From Bacteroides intestinalis (lineage in GTDB: Bacteria > Bacteroidota > Bacteroidia > Bacteroidales > Bacteroidaceae), in assembly GCF_902364365.1 (NCBI RefSeq), contig NZ_CABJDN010000014.1, positions 81,202 through 145,201 of the forward strand: a DNA stretch of 64,000 nt, read 5' to 3'. Positions 7,844 through 17,243 of this stretch are shown here, piece after piece (within the stretch, counting starts at the first letter, position 1; each line of letters starts with the position of its first letter). A model generated the notes under the pieces. It worked only from the letters and a program-made list of their open reading frames with translations. It did not search any database and was not told where the DNA came from. The translations under genes and the position numbers were made by a program.

Positions 7844-9412
7844 TTAGTATTGGTCATTCTGGTTCAAATTCGGATTGTTGTCCACTTCGCTTTGCGGGAT
7901 TGGCATGCGGATGGATTTATCGATTATAAAGTTATTGAAGTCGCTGTCGCGTGCTTTCAATTCGTCCAATGTGGCCTGGTCGTTGATACCCCAACGTTTC
8001 AGGTCGACCCAACGCACGCACTCCATGGCAAGCTCCAGGGCGCGTTCTATCTTCAGGTGTTCGCGGAAAGCATCCTTGTTGGTGCTGATCTGGGAACCGT
8101 TGTAGTATTTGCTATCCTCTATTTTGGGCAGATTGACGCGGTTGCGTACGCGGTTGAGGCATTCAATGGCTTTTGAAGGCGGTGTGGCATTTAGTTCGTT
8201 GAGTGCTTCGGCATACAGTAACAGCATATCGGCATAACGCAGGGAACGGAAGTTATTATCATTCCAGTAGTACAGTGGGGAGGCATCTGTGCTATATTTC
8301 TTGATGAAAACGCGGTTGCCCCAGTCGCTGTTCCATGGAGAGCCGTATATCAACTGGTTGGGATATTCGGGGAAGTCGGAGGCTGCACCGTCATACCACA
8401 GTGTGTAGAACAAGCGGGAATCGTTCTTTCCATCCGTTGTTTGTTCGCGCTTGTAGTAGTCCACCAGCCAGCGTCTTGCTTCGATGTTGTTCCAGCCGAT
8501 TCCGGTAGGAGCCTGGTTCATTTCAATCTGTGTACCCAGTTGCGCATTCGGGTCCAGGTAGTTGTCTGTCTGGTCGAAGCCCACCTTGTTGGTCAGAGAG
8601 AAGTGAATCTCATACAGTGACTCTTTGTTGTCTTCCGTATAGTTGCTGAAGTTGTCAGCCCAATTGGGTACCAGTGTGTAGTAGTTCTTTCCTTCGCCAT
8701 CAACGAGCCATTCGAGACATCTTTTGGCATCTTCCCATTTGTGATGCTGTGCATAAGCTTTGGCCAGTAATCCGTAGGCGGCGCCTTTCGTTGGGCGGCC
8801 GTAGTTATTGGCGTCACGTGTGGAGGGGAGCTTGGTGATGGCATCTTCCAGGTCTTCTTCTATCTGGGTTAAGATTCCATCGGCAGTGGCCTGCATAGGC
8901 TTATCGGCGGCTGAAGAAGTGCTCAACACGAGAGGTACATTGTCCCACAAGGCAGTAAGATAGAAGTAATAGAAAGCACGCAGGAACTTAGTTTGTCCAA
9001 TGAGGTCATCCCTGTGTGTTTCATTGCTGAACGGTACGTTGCCAATGTTGTCCAGTACCTGGTTGGCACGGAAAATGGCTGTATAATGTTCCCGCCATAT
9101 CTTGGCGTTGACTTCTGAGAAGTTATAATCGGTAAAGATGAACTTGGTGTACTCGTTCAATTCGGTCCATCCGGCATAACTTACGCCTTCGTCCGCCATA
9201 CCTATCATCTGTGTATAGATATTACGTGTCCAGGTTCCCTGACGGTAGAACATTCCGTATACGGCTACTACACCGGCTTCGATGTCAGATTCCGTCTTCC
9301 AGTATACGCCTGTACTCAGGGTGTTTTCATTTTGCAGATCGAGTAAAGAAGGGTCGCACGACGTAAATAATGCCGTGACACCGCATAATATATAAAGAGC
9401 TATTTTTTTCAT
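7844..9412 (-). CDS. SusD/RagB-family lipoprotein of the ribose locus
   Basis: 522 residues, lipobox at Cys19 (ALFTSC). It has the SusD hallmarks: an N-terminal TPR-like region with FLRAFYYFYLTALWDNVPLV, a R-Y-A-D-M-L-L-L-YAEALNE block and a C-terminal RALELAMECVRWVDLKRWG followed by IPQSEVDNNPNL. These proteins sit as lids over SusC transporters at the outer membrane and bind the incoming ligand. It starts 11 bases after the SusC gene and is clearly co-transcribed. It corresponds to RusD by locus context; the ligand (ribose, nucleoside or larger riboside) cannot be read from the sequence. Confidence 0.93.
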   Translation of the reverse strand: MKKIALYILCGVTALFTSCDPSLLDLQNENTLSTGVYWKTESDIEAGVVAVYGMFYRQGTWTRNIYTQMIGMADEGVSYAGWTELNEYTKFIFTDYNFSEVNAKIWREHYTAIFRANQVLDNIGNVPFSNETHRDDLIGQTKFLRAFYYFYLTALWDNVPLVLSTSSAADKPMQATADGILTQIEEDLEDAITKLPSTRDANNYGRPTKGAAYGLLAKAYAQHHKWEDAKRCLEWLVDGEGKNYYTLVPNWADNFSNYTEDNKESLYEIHFSLTNKVGFDQTDNYLDPNAQLGTQIEMNQAPTGIGWNNIEARRWLVDYYKREQTTDGKNDSRLFYTLWYDGAASDFPEYPNQLIYGSPWNSDWGNRVFIKKYSTDASPLYYWNDNNFRSLRYADMLLLYAEALNELNATPPSKAIECLNRVRNRVNLPKIEDSKYYNGSQISTNKDAFREHLKIERALELAMECVRWVDLKRWGINDQATLDELKARDSDFNNFIIDKSIRMPIPQSEVDNNPNLNQNDQY

Positions 9413-9423
9413 TTCAGCAGTAT

Positions 9424-12423
9424 TTAGAAGGTGAATGATAATGCAAACTGAACAGCGCGTGGGTTAGGGAACGAACAATAATCTGCTCCCATAGTGAAGA
9501 TGCCGCTGTCTGCAAATTCAGGATCCAGGCCGGAGTATCCGGTAAAGGTCACCAGGTTCTGTAAAGTAACCGATGCACGGAGTCTTTCCAATCCAATCTT
9601 CTTAATGTAACGGGTAGGTATTGTATAACCTAACGTAATATCGCTCAGGCGGAAGAATGAACCGTTTTCCAACCAGCGGTCCTGATCGCTTCGACTGTTG
9701 CGGGAGTCTCCGTATACAATACGTGGACGGTCGTTAACCGGGTGCTCTTGTGTCCAGGGGATAATACCGTTGAAGTTGTTCTGGTTGTTGGCAAAGTCAC
9801 CGGCTGCTGCTGCCGAACCGTTCCATACTTTCTGCCCGAAGCGACCGTAGCCGTTGATGTTCAGGTCGAAGCCTTTGTAGGATGCACCGAGACTTATTCC
9901 TAATTCAAGTTTAGGCCAGGGGCTGCCTACTATCTGACGATCTTCGGATGATATATTACCGTCGCCGTTATAGTCGTCATACTTAATATCACCCGGCAAA
10001 GCATTAGGTTGTATGATCTTACCTTCTGAGTTTACGTAGTTCCGTACTTCTTCTTCTGACTGGAAGATACCATTCATCTTGTAGAGATACCACATACCGA
10101 GCGGTTCACCGATTACGGTTTTGGCAAGAGTTGTATTGTAGACTGTTTGTCCGTATCCCAAATCAAGTACTTTATTCTTGATATGCGAAATGTTCAGTGA
10201 AGCGGAGTAGGCAAAGTCGCGAATCTGATCGTTCCAGCCGATTTCCATTTCGAATCCTTTATTTTCCAGGCTACCGGCATTCACGGCAGGTGCACCACCT
10301 TCATTACCCGAACTCATCAGGATGGGGAGGTAAACCAAGAGGTCTTTACTCTTTGAATAGAAATACTCAGCACTTAAACGGAAACGGTTATTGAATGCAA
10401 CCAGGTCGAAACCAACGTTAGCGGTTGTCTTCTTCTCCCAAACCAGGTCGTTGTTGGTTAATTGTGATTGAGTCATACCAATCAATATGTTTTCCGGGCT
10501 CCCGAATACGGCACGCGGAGCTGTATTGATAACTGACTGGTAATCCCAATAACCGATACTACTGTTACCGAGAGTACCGTAATTGGCACGTATTTTCAGG
10601 TCATCAATCCAGGGTACATTGAAGAACTTCTCGCCACTGATGCGCCAGCCCAATGAAACGGAAAGGAAGTTTCCCCAACGGTCATTCTTAGGTAGGCGGG
10701 AAGTGCCGTCACGACGGGCTGTTACTTGTGCCAAGTATTTGTCGGCATAGGAGTAGTTGATACGTCCGAGATAGGATATCAATGCTGATTCGCCATAGCT
10801 ACCGCCTGCGGTGGTATTTCCGGTGGCAGCATCCAGAGATGTGATGTACTTGTCGCCTATCATCAATGGATCGAGTTTGGTAATCCAACGCTTTTCTTCA
10901 TGGAACTTATTGTAAGTGATACCAAACAGCGCATTCACATCATGTTTACCGAATTTATGCTTAAAATTGTAGGTTTGCTCAATCAGTATATCATGATTCT
11001 TGGCACTATCGTAACCCAGATGCGCGGCATCGTCACCTTGTCCCATAACCCAATTACCTTTCTTGCGCAGGGAGTTCGTAACGCCCATATAACTTTTATA
11101 GGCAACATTCAGCTTGGCATCGAACATTTCAAAGAGTGAAATCTGCCCGTAGATGTTTCCGGTCAGGTATTCTTCTTCATTGTTTCGTATATACAAGTCC
11201 TGCATGGCTACTGAGTTCAGTCCGTAAGAGTTGGCACGGTCTACATCGCCGTATCCGTATCCGCCGACATGTGATTCGTCATATACCGGAATGGTGGGGG
11301 GCATACCGATGAAGTCGCTCCAGGGATTACCATTCAGTATCTTCCTGTCGGATTTGGTATAGTAGAAATTCTCACCGTATGAGAAAATACCTTTCTGCCC
11401 GCTGGTGTTGATACGGAAGCCGTATTTGTCGTAACCGGTACGGTAGAGAGCACCATCATCGACCATGCGATTCAGAGATGCGTAATACTTCACAGTTTTG
11501 GAACCTCCGGAAAGGGATACATTGTAGTTCTGCAATACACCTGTACCCAACATTTCATCTTGCCAGTCTGTATTTCCATCATAGTGGTTCTGGCGTTTTG
11601 TAACGCCTGAAACTCCTGCTAGGATGGCTTCGTCATAAGCACGGTCGTTATAAATCTTGTAAGTCTCTGCATCCATCAGGTCGTAGCGGGGGAGCCAGCT
11701 CAGTGTCAGTTGTGAGTCAAACTTCACTTTCAGGTCACCTTCTTTACCTTGCTTGGTAGTGATGATTACAACTCCATTTGCTGCACGTGAACCATAGATA
11801 GCTGCTGATGAGGCATCTTTCAATACTTGAATAGACTCAATGTCTTCTACATTGACACCCAAATCACTGCCACCATAGGCACCGTCGATGATGAATAACG
11901 GGTTGTTGTTGGTCAAACTACCCAAACCACGAATGTTGATGGTGGCACTGGAACCCGGTTGTCCACTACTTGTAATCTTTACGCCCGAAGTAAGTCCGCG
12001 CATGGCTTCCACCACATTGCCCGAAACACGTTCGGCCAAAGCGTCTTCTTTTACCGTAGAAATGGAACCGAGCAGGTCTTTCTTCTTGACAGAGCCGTAA
12101 CCAATTACAACTACTTCATCCAACATTTCATTTTCAGGCTCTAATGTGATGTTAATGACATTGTTAGTGCCTACTTTCACCTTTTGTTTGGTAAATCCGA
12201 TAAAGCTGAATTCAAGTGTAGCACCCTGGTTCACTTTGATTTCATATCTACCGTTGATGTCGGTGGTGGTTCCAAAGGTACGGTCACCGTCCTTCGCCAG
12301 AATGGATACTCCGGGGAGGCTTTCCCCGGTATTATCGTTTACAGTGCCTGTGACGCTGACTTGTGCGTACAAATTGAGCGAGCACATACACAGACAGAAT
12401 ACTATTATTTGAATCGGTCTCAT
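9424..12423 (-). CDS. SusC/RagA TonB-dependent outer membrane transporter of the ribose locus
   Basis: 999 residues. Signal peptide (1-20), carboxypeptidase-D regulatory-like domain (about 21-97), TonB-box region LDEVVVIGYG (101-110), plug domain with VKDASSAAIYGSRAANGVVIITTK-type motif (seen around 201-224), then a 22-strand barrel ending in FALSFTF with terminal Phe as usual for outer membrane porins. It imports the ligand delivered by the SusD protein using TonB energy. The family is certain. The preceding permease gene is 119 bases away, and this gap holds a weak hairpin (12483-12511), possibly allowing separate control of the transporter. It corresponds to RusC by context. Confidence 0.94.
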   Translation of the reverse strand: MRPIQIIVFCLCMCSLNLYAQVSVTGTVNDNTGESLPGVSILAKDGDRTFGTTTDINGRYEIKVNQGATLEFSFIGFTKQKVKVGTNNVINITLEPENEMLDEVVVIGYGSVKKKDLLGSISTVKEDALAERVSGNVVEAMRGLTSGVKITSSGQPGSSATINIRGLGSLTNNNPLFIIDGAYGGSDLGVNVEDIESIQVLKDASSAAIYGSRAANGVVIITTKQGKEGDLKVKFDSQLTLSWLPRYDLMDAETYKIYNDRAYDEAILAGVSGVTKRQNHYDGNTDWQDEMLGTGVLQNYNVSLSGGSKTVKYYASLNRMVDDGALYRTGYDKYGFRINTSGQKGIFSYGENFYYTKSDRKILNGNPWSDFIGMPPTIPVYDESHVGGYGYGDVDRANSYGLNSVAMQDLYIRNNEEEYLTGNIYGQISLFEMFDAKLNVAYKSYMGVTNSLRKKGNWVMGQGDDAAHLGYDSAKNHDILIEQTYNFKHKFGKHDVNALFGITYNKFHEEKRWITKLDPLMIGDKYITSLDAATGNTTAGGSYGESALISYLGRINYSYADKYLAQVTARRDGTSRLPKNDRWGNFLSVSLGWRISGEKFFNVPWIDDLKIRANYGTLGNSSIGYWDYQSVINTAPRAVFGSPENILIGMTQSQLTNNDLVWEKKTTANVGFDLVAFNNRFRLSAEYFYSKSKDLLVYLPILMSSGNEGGAPAVNAGSLENKGFEMEIGWNDQIRDFAYSASLNISHIKNKVLDLGYGQTVYNTTLAKTVIGEPLGMWYLYKMNGIFQSEEEVRNYVNSEGKIIQPNALPGDIKYDDYNGDGNISSEDRQIVGSPWPKLELGISLGASYKGFDLNINGYGRFGQKVWNGSAAAAGDFANNQNNFNGIIPWTQEHPVNDRPRIVYGDSRNSRSDQDRWLENGSFFRLSDITLGYTIPTRYIKKIGLERLRASVTLQNLVTFTGYSGLDPEFADSGIFTMGADYCSFPNPRAVQFALSFTF

Positions 12424-12542
12424 GTATTAAAATTTTAGAGGTTGAACAAAAAATATATTTTAGTTCAGGCAATTCTCTTCTCCTTTTTCACTCCGTGGGA
12501 AGTAGAAAAAGAAAGCGTTTATTAATAAGAGTGAGGAGCCGG

Positions 12543-13547
12543 TTAATTGGCTCCGGAGATGATAATTGCTCCTAAACCGGATATAAACAGAACGAACATA
12601 CAAGTCAGAAGAATATTTACCGCGTGGGAAGAACCTTTGAATTCTTTCCAGATAAATATGCCCCACAAGGCTGCGATCATGGGTGCCCCTTGTCCTAATG
12701 CGTAAGAGATAGCTGCACCGGCTTTTCCTGCTGCAATATAACTGAGAGCCGTACCCAATCCCCAAATAGCTCCTCCCAGCACTCCGACCATGTGTGTGCT
12801 GAACTTGCCTTGGAAATACTCCTTATAGCTCACCGGAGTACCTACAAACGGCTTTTTCATCACGATGGTATTGATAATGAAATTACTTATGAAGATACCT
12901 ATTGCGAATATAAAGAATGCTGAATACGGAGTAGCCATTGTGGGGGTAGGTGACTCAAAATTGTTCAAGTCCATGGCGGCAGCAACAAACCGATAGAAGA
13001 AAGACATCAGTATACCGGCTATAATGGCAATGATAATCCCTTTCTTATTGATGCAGCTTCCTTTCTGATTCATTTTTCCGGCAGCTATGGCATTAAATAT
13101 TATAGCCAATACGACGAGTGCCACACCACTGAACAGGATTACTGCATCGCCTTTAGGTTCACCGAAATAATTGACGAAAACACCTAATACCAAGGCTATG
13201 CCGACTCCTAACGGGAATGCTACCGTAAGCCCTGCCATAGAGACGGAAGCTGATAAAAGGATGTTGGACAGATTGAATATGACACCTCCTGCAAAAGCAC
13301 TTGCATAGTTCTCCATACTGATCTGCTTCAAATCTTCAACAAAACCGCGTCCGGCATCTCCCGTGCTGCCCAGGGTGAAACCTAAGAGGAGAGAGAAGGC
13401 AAGGATACCGATTACGTAATCCCAGTAGAACAATTCGTAACGCCAGGTTTTCCCGGCAAGTTTCTGTGTATTACCCCACGAACCCCAACAGAGCATCGTG
13501 ACAACGCAGAAAATAACTGCTAATGAATAACTGTCGACTATAAACAT
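12543..13547 (-). CDS. Inner membrane sugar permease, GRP/RhaT type (RusT-like ribose transporter)
   Basis: 334 residues with about ten hydrophobic segments spread evenly over its length and no large soluble domain. The N-terminus (CWGSWGNTQKL) and the repeated G-rich helices fit the glucose/ribose porter (GRP) and RhaT branch of the drug/metabolite transporter superfamily, which move sugars by ion symport. It lies 24 bases after the ribokinase gene and before susC, so ribose import across the inner membrane is the obvious role. The B. thetaiotaomicron rus locus carries a permease with the same job. Substrate is inferred from neighbours; related proteins carry rhamnose or glucose. Confidence 0.8.
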   Translation of the reverse strand: MFIVDSYSLAVIFCVVTMLCWGSWGNTQKLAGKTWRYELFYWDYVIGILAFSLLLGFTLGSTGDAGRGFVEDLKQISMENYASAFAGGVIFNLSNILLSASVSMAGLTVAFPLGVGIALVLGVFVNYFGEPKGDAVILFSGVALVVLAIIFNAIAAGKMNQKGSCINKKGIIIAIIAGILMSFFYRFVAAAMDLNNFESPTPTMATPYSAFFIFAIGIFISNFIINTIVMKKPFVGTPVSYKEYFQGKFSTHMVGVLGGAIWGLGTALSYIAAGKAGAAISYALGQGAPMIAALWGIFIWKEFKGSSHAVNILLTCMFVLFISGLGAIIISGAN

Positions 13548-13571
13548 GGTATTAGATTTTAAAATTACTAT

Positions 13572-14480
13572 TTATAAAACATCAATTTCTTTACGATAGG
13601 GTAGGGAGGGCTGGGCTCCCATTCGGGTCACAGTGATGGACGCACATTTGTTTGCGAATTTAACTGCATCCAACACATTTACATCTTCGGATAAAGCAAC
13701 ACACAATGCACCACAGAAAGTATCTCCCGCTGCTGTTGTGTCTACGGCTTTGACTTTGGGTACGGGTACTTCATGGAATGTATCTTTTTCTTTGATCAAT
13801 GCTCCTTTGGAACCAAGGGTGATAACTACGATGTCCACTCCTTTGGCACTGATGATATCCGCAGCCTTGCGTGCGCTTTCCCAATCGGTTACTTTGATAC
13901 CTGAGAGGATTTCAGCTTCTGTCTCATTGGGGATAATCATGTACAGGTTCTGTAGTAGTTTATTGGAGAGTGCGCGGGCAGGTGCAGGGTTCAGTATCAC
14001 CTTGATGCCTTGTTCGCTGGCTATCTGGGCGGCATACTCCACTGTTTCAATAGGGATTTCCAATTGCATCAGCAGGATATTGCCTTTTTCTATGGTAGGC
14101 TGTGCCTTCCGGATGTCTTCGGGACTCAATGAACCATTGGCTCCGGAAGCGATGGCAATGCTGTTTTCTCCGTTCATATCCACCATAATTAATGCTACAC
14201 CCGAGGGGAGTGTGGGGTCTGAATAGATATTCTCAACATGAATACCTTCGTCTTCGTACTGCTCTATGGAACGTTTGCCGAACAAGTCATTTCCGGTTTT
14301 GGCTATGAAATGCACATTTCCTTTCAATCTGGCAGCGGCTACAGCCTGGTTGGCTCCTTTACCTCCGGGATTCATCATGAAACTACCGCCTATGATTGTT
14401 TCTCCTGGTACGGGAAGACGGTCAGCTTTGATGACCATATCCGTATTACAACTGCCTATTACAATGATATTTTTGCTCAT
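13572..14480 (-). CDS. rbsK: Ribokinase (PfkB family)
   Basis: 302 residues, the usual ribokinase length. The N-terminal PfkB signature NPGGKGANQAVAAARL is at about residues 38-53, with substrate-contacting GSCNTDMV at the start. The second signature DTTAAGDTFCGAL (about 248-260) supplies the anion hole and catalytic Asp. It phosphorylates ribose to ribose-5-phosphate for the pentose phosphate pathway, in the cytoplasm. It is the first gene of the minus-strand operon and lies 66 bases downstream of a near-perfect Bacteroidetes promoter. The B. thetaiotaomicron rus locus has two such kinases; only one is present here, which is a difference worth noting. Confidence 0.92.
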   Translation of the reverse strand: MSKNIIVIGSCNTDMVIKADRLPVPGETIIGGSFMMNPGGKGANQAVAAARLKGNVHFIAKTGNDLFGKRSIEQYEDEGIHVENIYSDPTLPSGVALIMVDMNGENSIAIASGANGSLSPEDIRKAQPTIEKGNILLMQLEIPIETVEYAAQIASEQGIKVILNPAPARALSNKLLQNLYMIIPNETEAEILSGIKVTDWESARKAADIISAKGVDIVVITLGSKGALIKEKDTFHEVPVPKVKAVDTTAAGDTFCGALCVALSEDVNVLDAVKFANKCASITVTRMGAQPSLPYRKEIDVL

Positions 14481-14799
14481 GGTTACTTTATTAGTTTTAA
14501 GATTGAATAATTGAATATTGGATACTGTGCTTTCTTTTTCTATTCCAAAAGTATGCGATACTTAGTACATAAGCAAACAAAAAACAATGATTTTTAATAC
14601 TGGTAAAATGAATATAATTATAAATTGATACATTTAAATAATTGATATATAAATATATAATAAATAGCTGATCGTGATAATTATGATATTAGTAATATTG
14701 ATAAAGCCTATATTATTCCGTGAAAATATTGCTTGCTTTCATTTTTTTCTCTACCTTGCTATCGTAAAAGATGTGTATCTAAAAAAATCTGCTAATACT
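14481..14799. other. Divergent regulatory region between ribokinase and the regulator gene
   Basis: A very AT-rich gap separating the minus-strand ribose operon from the plus-strand regulator. It holds the operon promoter at 14546-14577. The regulator side (14600-14799) is almost pure A/T, has no clear TAnnTTTG box, and contains an in-frame upstream ATG at 14674 that I reject as the start of the regulator. Confidence 0.6.
14546..14577 (-). promoter_or_regulatory. Promoter of the ribose operon with overlapping inverted repeat
   Basis: On the minus strand a TTTG -33 box (plus positions 14574-14577) is followed after 20 bases by TACTTTTG, a perfect TAnnTTTG -7 element (14546-14553). This is the best promoter match in the window. 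A 15-base inverted repeat, AAGTAT-GCG-ATACTT (14549-14563), overlaps the -7 box and is a good candidate operator. The start site would fall about 60 bases before the ribokinase ATG. Confidence 0.7.
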
Positions 14800-16341
14800 A
14801 TGCTAAAGTCCGAATCCCTCATTCATCTGATTAATAATCTCACTAAACAGGAGAAGAAAGAATTCTCTCTGTATATCTCTAATAAACCGGAGAAGGATTA
14901 TATCTTTCTTTTTAGGTTGATTGATGACAAGAAGATAAGTGATCCCGAAGAATTGAAGATGGCTTTTCTGGCAGCCAAACCTGCTTCTTCATTCAATACG
15001 GTAGTCATTTATTTATTTGATTTGTTGATAGACATATTGACCCGGTTGCGGACAGAACAGGATAGTTATTATCTCTTGTTCAACGAATTGCTGCACGCAA
15101 GGGTTTTGTATGAGAAATCCATGTATCAGGAATGCTTCCAAGTATTGAAAAAGGTAAAAGAGAAAGCGGTGTATTATGAGAATCACTTTGCATTGTTGGT
15201 AGCGCAAAGGCTGGAACTGAACTATCTTCTGACATTGGATTTTGAAGATATGGATGAACAGAAGCTGCTGAATAAGCAATATAAGATGAATAATACATTG
15301 AAAAGTATCCGCCAACTGAATGAGCAGTCTTCACTGTACGAACTGTTGAAGTATAGAATGATAAACAGAGGGGCTTCACGGTCACTTGAGGAAACTCAGA
15401 AATTGGATGACTTGGTAACCAGTGAAATCAGTATTGTAGCAAGTGCAGGCGTTGAGAACTTTGAAATAAAAAAGAATCATCAGCTGTTCCAGGCGAATTA
15501 CTTTATCACAGTAGGGGATTACAAGGCGGCATTTAACTCGTTTGTAGAATTGAACAAGCTCTTTGAAGAGAATAGCCATTTATGGAATAACCCTCCGGTC
15601 TATTATCTGATGACGGTGGAAGGTATGCTGGAAAGTCTGCGTATCATGCACAATTATGAGGGCATGAATTACTTCATTGAAAAGCTGACTAAGCTGTCTT
15701 CACCATCATCCAGTTTCCAGCTGAATGTTACGTATGTGATCTTTATCTATCGGTTGTTTTCGTTTATTGATGCAGGTGACTTCGATAAAGCAGGAATATG
15801 GATTGCTGAACATCAATCCTCGTTGATTGATAAGATGTTACTGCTGAAGGAACAACAACAGGCGGAAATGTCATTGTATATTGCTCTGATCCATTTGGGA
15901 AATGGGGAGTACAGGAAAGCCCGGAAGCGGCTGAGTACAACTATCGGTAGAGGTCATTTATATTCTCTCCCTTTGTTTCGTACCATTAGGATCGTGAATG
16001 TGATGATTCATTATGAATTGGGGGATGTAGACTATATTCAGTCTGAAATTCGCTCTATCAAGCGGGAAATGTCTAAAAACAAGGGATATAATCTGAAGGT
16101 GGAATCCTTTTTGCTTAAGTTCCTGAATTATTCTTTCGCTGATACGAATCGGAAAAAACGTGCGGAGATATGGGAAAGTATGGCGGAAGAAGTCCATGCC
16201 TTGTATGCAGATAAATATGAAACTCAGATTCTGCGTAAGTTCGACTTTGTGGCATGGGTTGAGGCTAAGATATTTGAGGTGCCTCTGAGTGATATTCTGA
16301 AGCGGGAGCACGCTTCAAAGAGTAAATGGCAGCATAAATAG
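14800..16341 (+). CDS. RusR-like helical repeat regulator of the ribose locus
   Basis: I choose the ATG at 14800 (513 residues): the 42 residues upstream in frame are AT-derived, hydrophobic and unlike the rest. The product is almost entirely alpha-helical, rich in Leu, Glu and Lys, with TPR-like spacing from about residue 90 to the end, and no signal peptide or membrane segment. No helix-turn-helix is obvious. The opening KQEKKEFSLYISNK might form the only compact N-terminal domain. Position, divergent from a ribose operon, matches the RusR regulator of B. thetaiotaomicron, described as lacking resemblance to classical regulators (my recollection). It probably senses a ribose-derived cytoplasmic metabolite and activates the operon; mechanism unknown. 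Confidence 0.7.
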   Translation: MLKSESLIHLINNLTKQEKKEFSLYISNKPEKDYIFLFRLIDDKKISDPEELKMAFLAAKPASSFNTVVIYLFDLLIDILTRLRTEQDSYYLLFNELLHARVLYEKSMYQECFQVLKKVKEKAVYYENHFALLVAQRLELNYLLTLDFEDMDEQKLLNKQYKMNNTLKSIRQLNEQSSLYELLKYRMINRGASRSLEETQKLDDLVTSEISIVASAGVENFEIKKNHQLFQANYFITVGDYKAAFNSFVELNKLFEENSHLWNNPPVYYLMTVEGMLESLRIMHNYEGMNYFIEKLTKLSSPSSSFQLNVTYVIFIYRLFSFIDAGDFDKAGIWIAEHQSSLIDKMLLLKEQQQAEMSLYIALIHLGNGEYRKARKRLSTTIGRGHLYSLPLFRTIRIVNVMIHYELGDVDYIQSEIRSIKREMSKNKGYNLKVESFLLKFLNYSFADTNRKKRAEIWESMAEEVHALYADKYETQILRKFDFVAWVEAKIFEVPLSDILKREHASKSKWQHK

Positions 16342-16342
16342 T

Positions 16343-16387
16343 ATGAATGAGGATGTATCAAAATAAGATTTGTACATCCTCATTCAT
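16343..16387. terminator. Bidirectional hairpin terminator between regulator and lgt
   Basis: Perfect 15-base inverted repeat (16343-16357 with 16373-16387) with a 15-base loop, starting right after the regulator stop codon and ending just before the lgt stop on the other strand. It separates two converging units. Confidence 0.8.
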
Positions 16388-16394
16388 GTTATTT

Positions 16395-17222
16395 CTATAC
16401 TTTCTTCTTTCCGTAGAAGAACATGAAGTACACGCCTATAATCACGAACGGAACGCTGAGCCATTGTCCCATATTCAGTGACATGCTATTCTCGAAATCT
16501 ACCTGGTTCTCTTTCAGGAACTCCACAAAGAAGCGGAATACGAATATCTCTGTGAGGCAGAGGCCGAAGAAGAAACCACGATGTAACTTCTTGCCATAAT
16601 TCTTATATAAGAAAATCATGATCAGGAAGAAGATGAAATAGGCGATAGCCTCATAGAGCTGTGCCGGATGACGGGGGAGCATATCTACTCTTTCGAATAC
16701 GAAAGCCCAGGGTACATCGGTTGCTTTACCAATGATTTCGGAGTTCATGAGATTGGCAAGGCGGATGAAGCAGGCGCAGATAGGCGTTGCTACGGCTATC
16801 ATGTCCAGCACATCCATATAGTGCATCTTCGTTTTGCGGCAGTACATCCACAAGGCAATAATCAATCCGAGTGTTCCGCCATGGCTGGCGAGACCTGCAT
16901 AACCGGTCCATTTCCAACCACCATCGGGCAAAAACTGTATGGGTAATATCATTTCCCAGAAATGGTGCAGGTAATATTCCGGCTGATAGAACAGGCAATG
17001 CCCTAATCGCGCTCCGATGAGAATACCGAAGAAGCAATAGAAGAACAGCGGTTCGAACTTGTCGTCACCGATTTTTTTGTCTTTATACTGGTAACGGACT
17101 ACAAAATAGGAGCATGCGATGCCAATGACCCACAACAGACCGTAGTAGCGTACGGGGATATGGCCAAACAGGTTGAACAGTTCGGGGTTGGGGTTCCAGT
17201 TGATGGTTAGTAATGATAACAT
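16395..17222 (-). CDS. lgt: Prolipoprotein diacylglyceryl transferase
   Basis: 275 residues with seven hydrophobic segments. The Lgt landmarks are present: an N-terminal RYYGLLW helix, [15 protein letters not shown], the essential histidine in SHGGTLGL, the [12 protein letters not shown] block (family consensus RxGNFxNxExxG) and RHPAQLYEA (Lgt signature). It transfers diacylglycerol from phosphatidylglycerol to the lipobox cysteine of prelipoproteins in the inner membrane, the first step of lipoprotein maturation. That step is needed by the many lipoproteins encoded in this window. Single gene here; the start ATG at 17222 gives the usual length. Confidence 0.95.
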   Translation of the reverse strand: MLSLLTINWNPNPELFNLFGHIPVRYYGLLWVIGIACSYFVVRYQYKDKKIGDDKFEPLFFYCFFGILIGARLGHCLFYQPEYYLHHFWEMILPIQFLPDGGWKWTGYAGLASHGGTLGLIIALWMYCRKTKMHYMDVLDMIAVATPICACFIRLANLMNSEIIGKATDVPWAFVFERVDMLPRHPAQLYEAIAYFIFFLIMIFLYKNYGKKLHRGFFFGLCLTEIFVFRFFVEFLKENQVDFENSMSLNMGQWLSVPFVIIGVYFMFFYGKKKV

Positions 17223-17243
17223 AGTGATATCTATTTAGATTGT

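Noticed and set aside
9424..12423. Several antisense frames within the SusC gene
   Set aside because: They follow the third-base bias of the susC gene, have no ribosome site and match no known protein pattern.
12483..12511. Weak hairpin between the permease and susC genes
   Set aside because: Stem of seven A/T-rich pairs with a bulge; no T-run, so I do not list it as a terminator.
14674..14799. N-terminal extension of the RusR-like regulator
   Set aside because: AT-driven, strongly hydrophobic residues without likeness to the rest; the ATG at 14800 begins the coherent protein.
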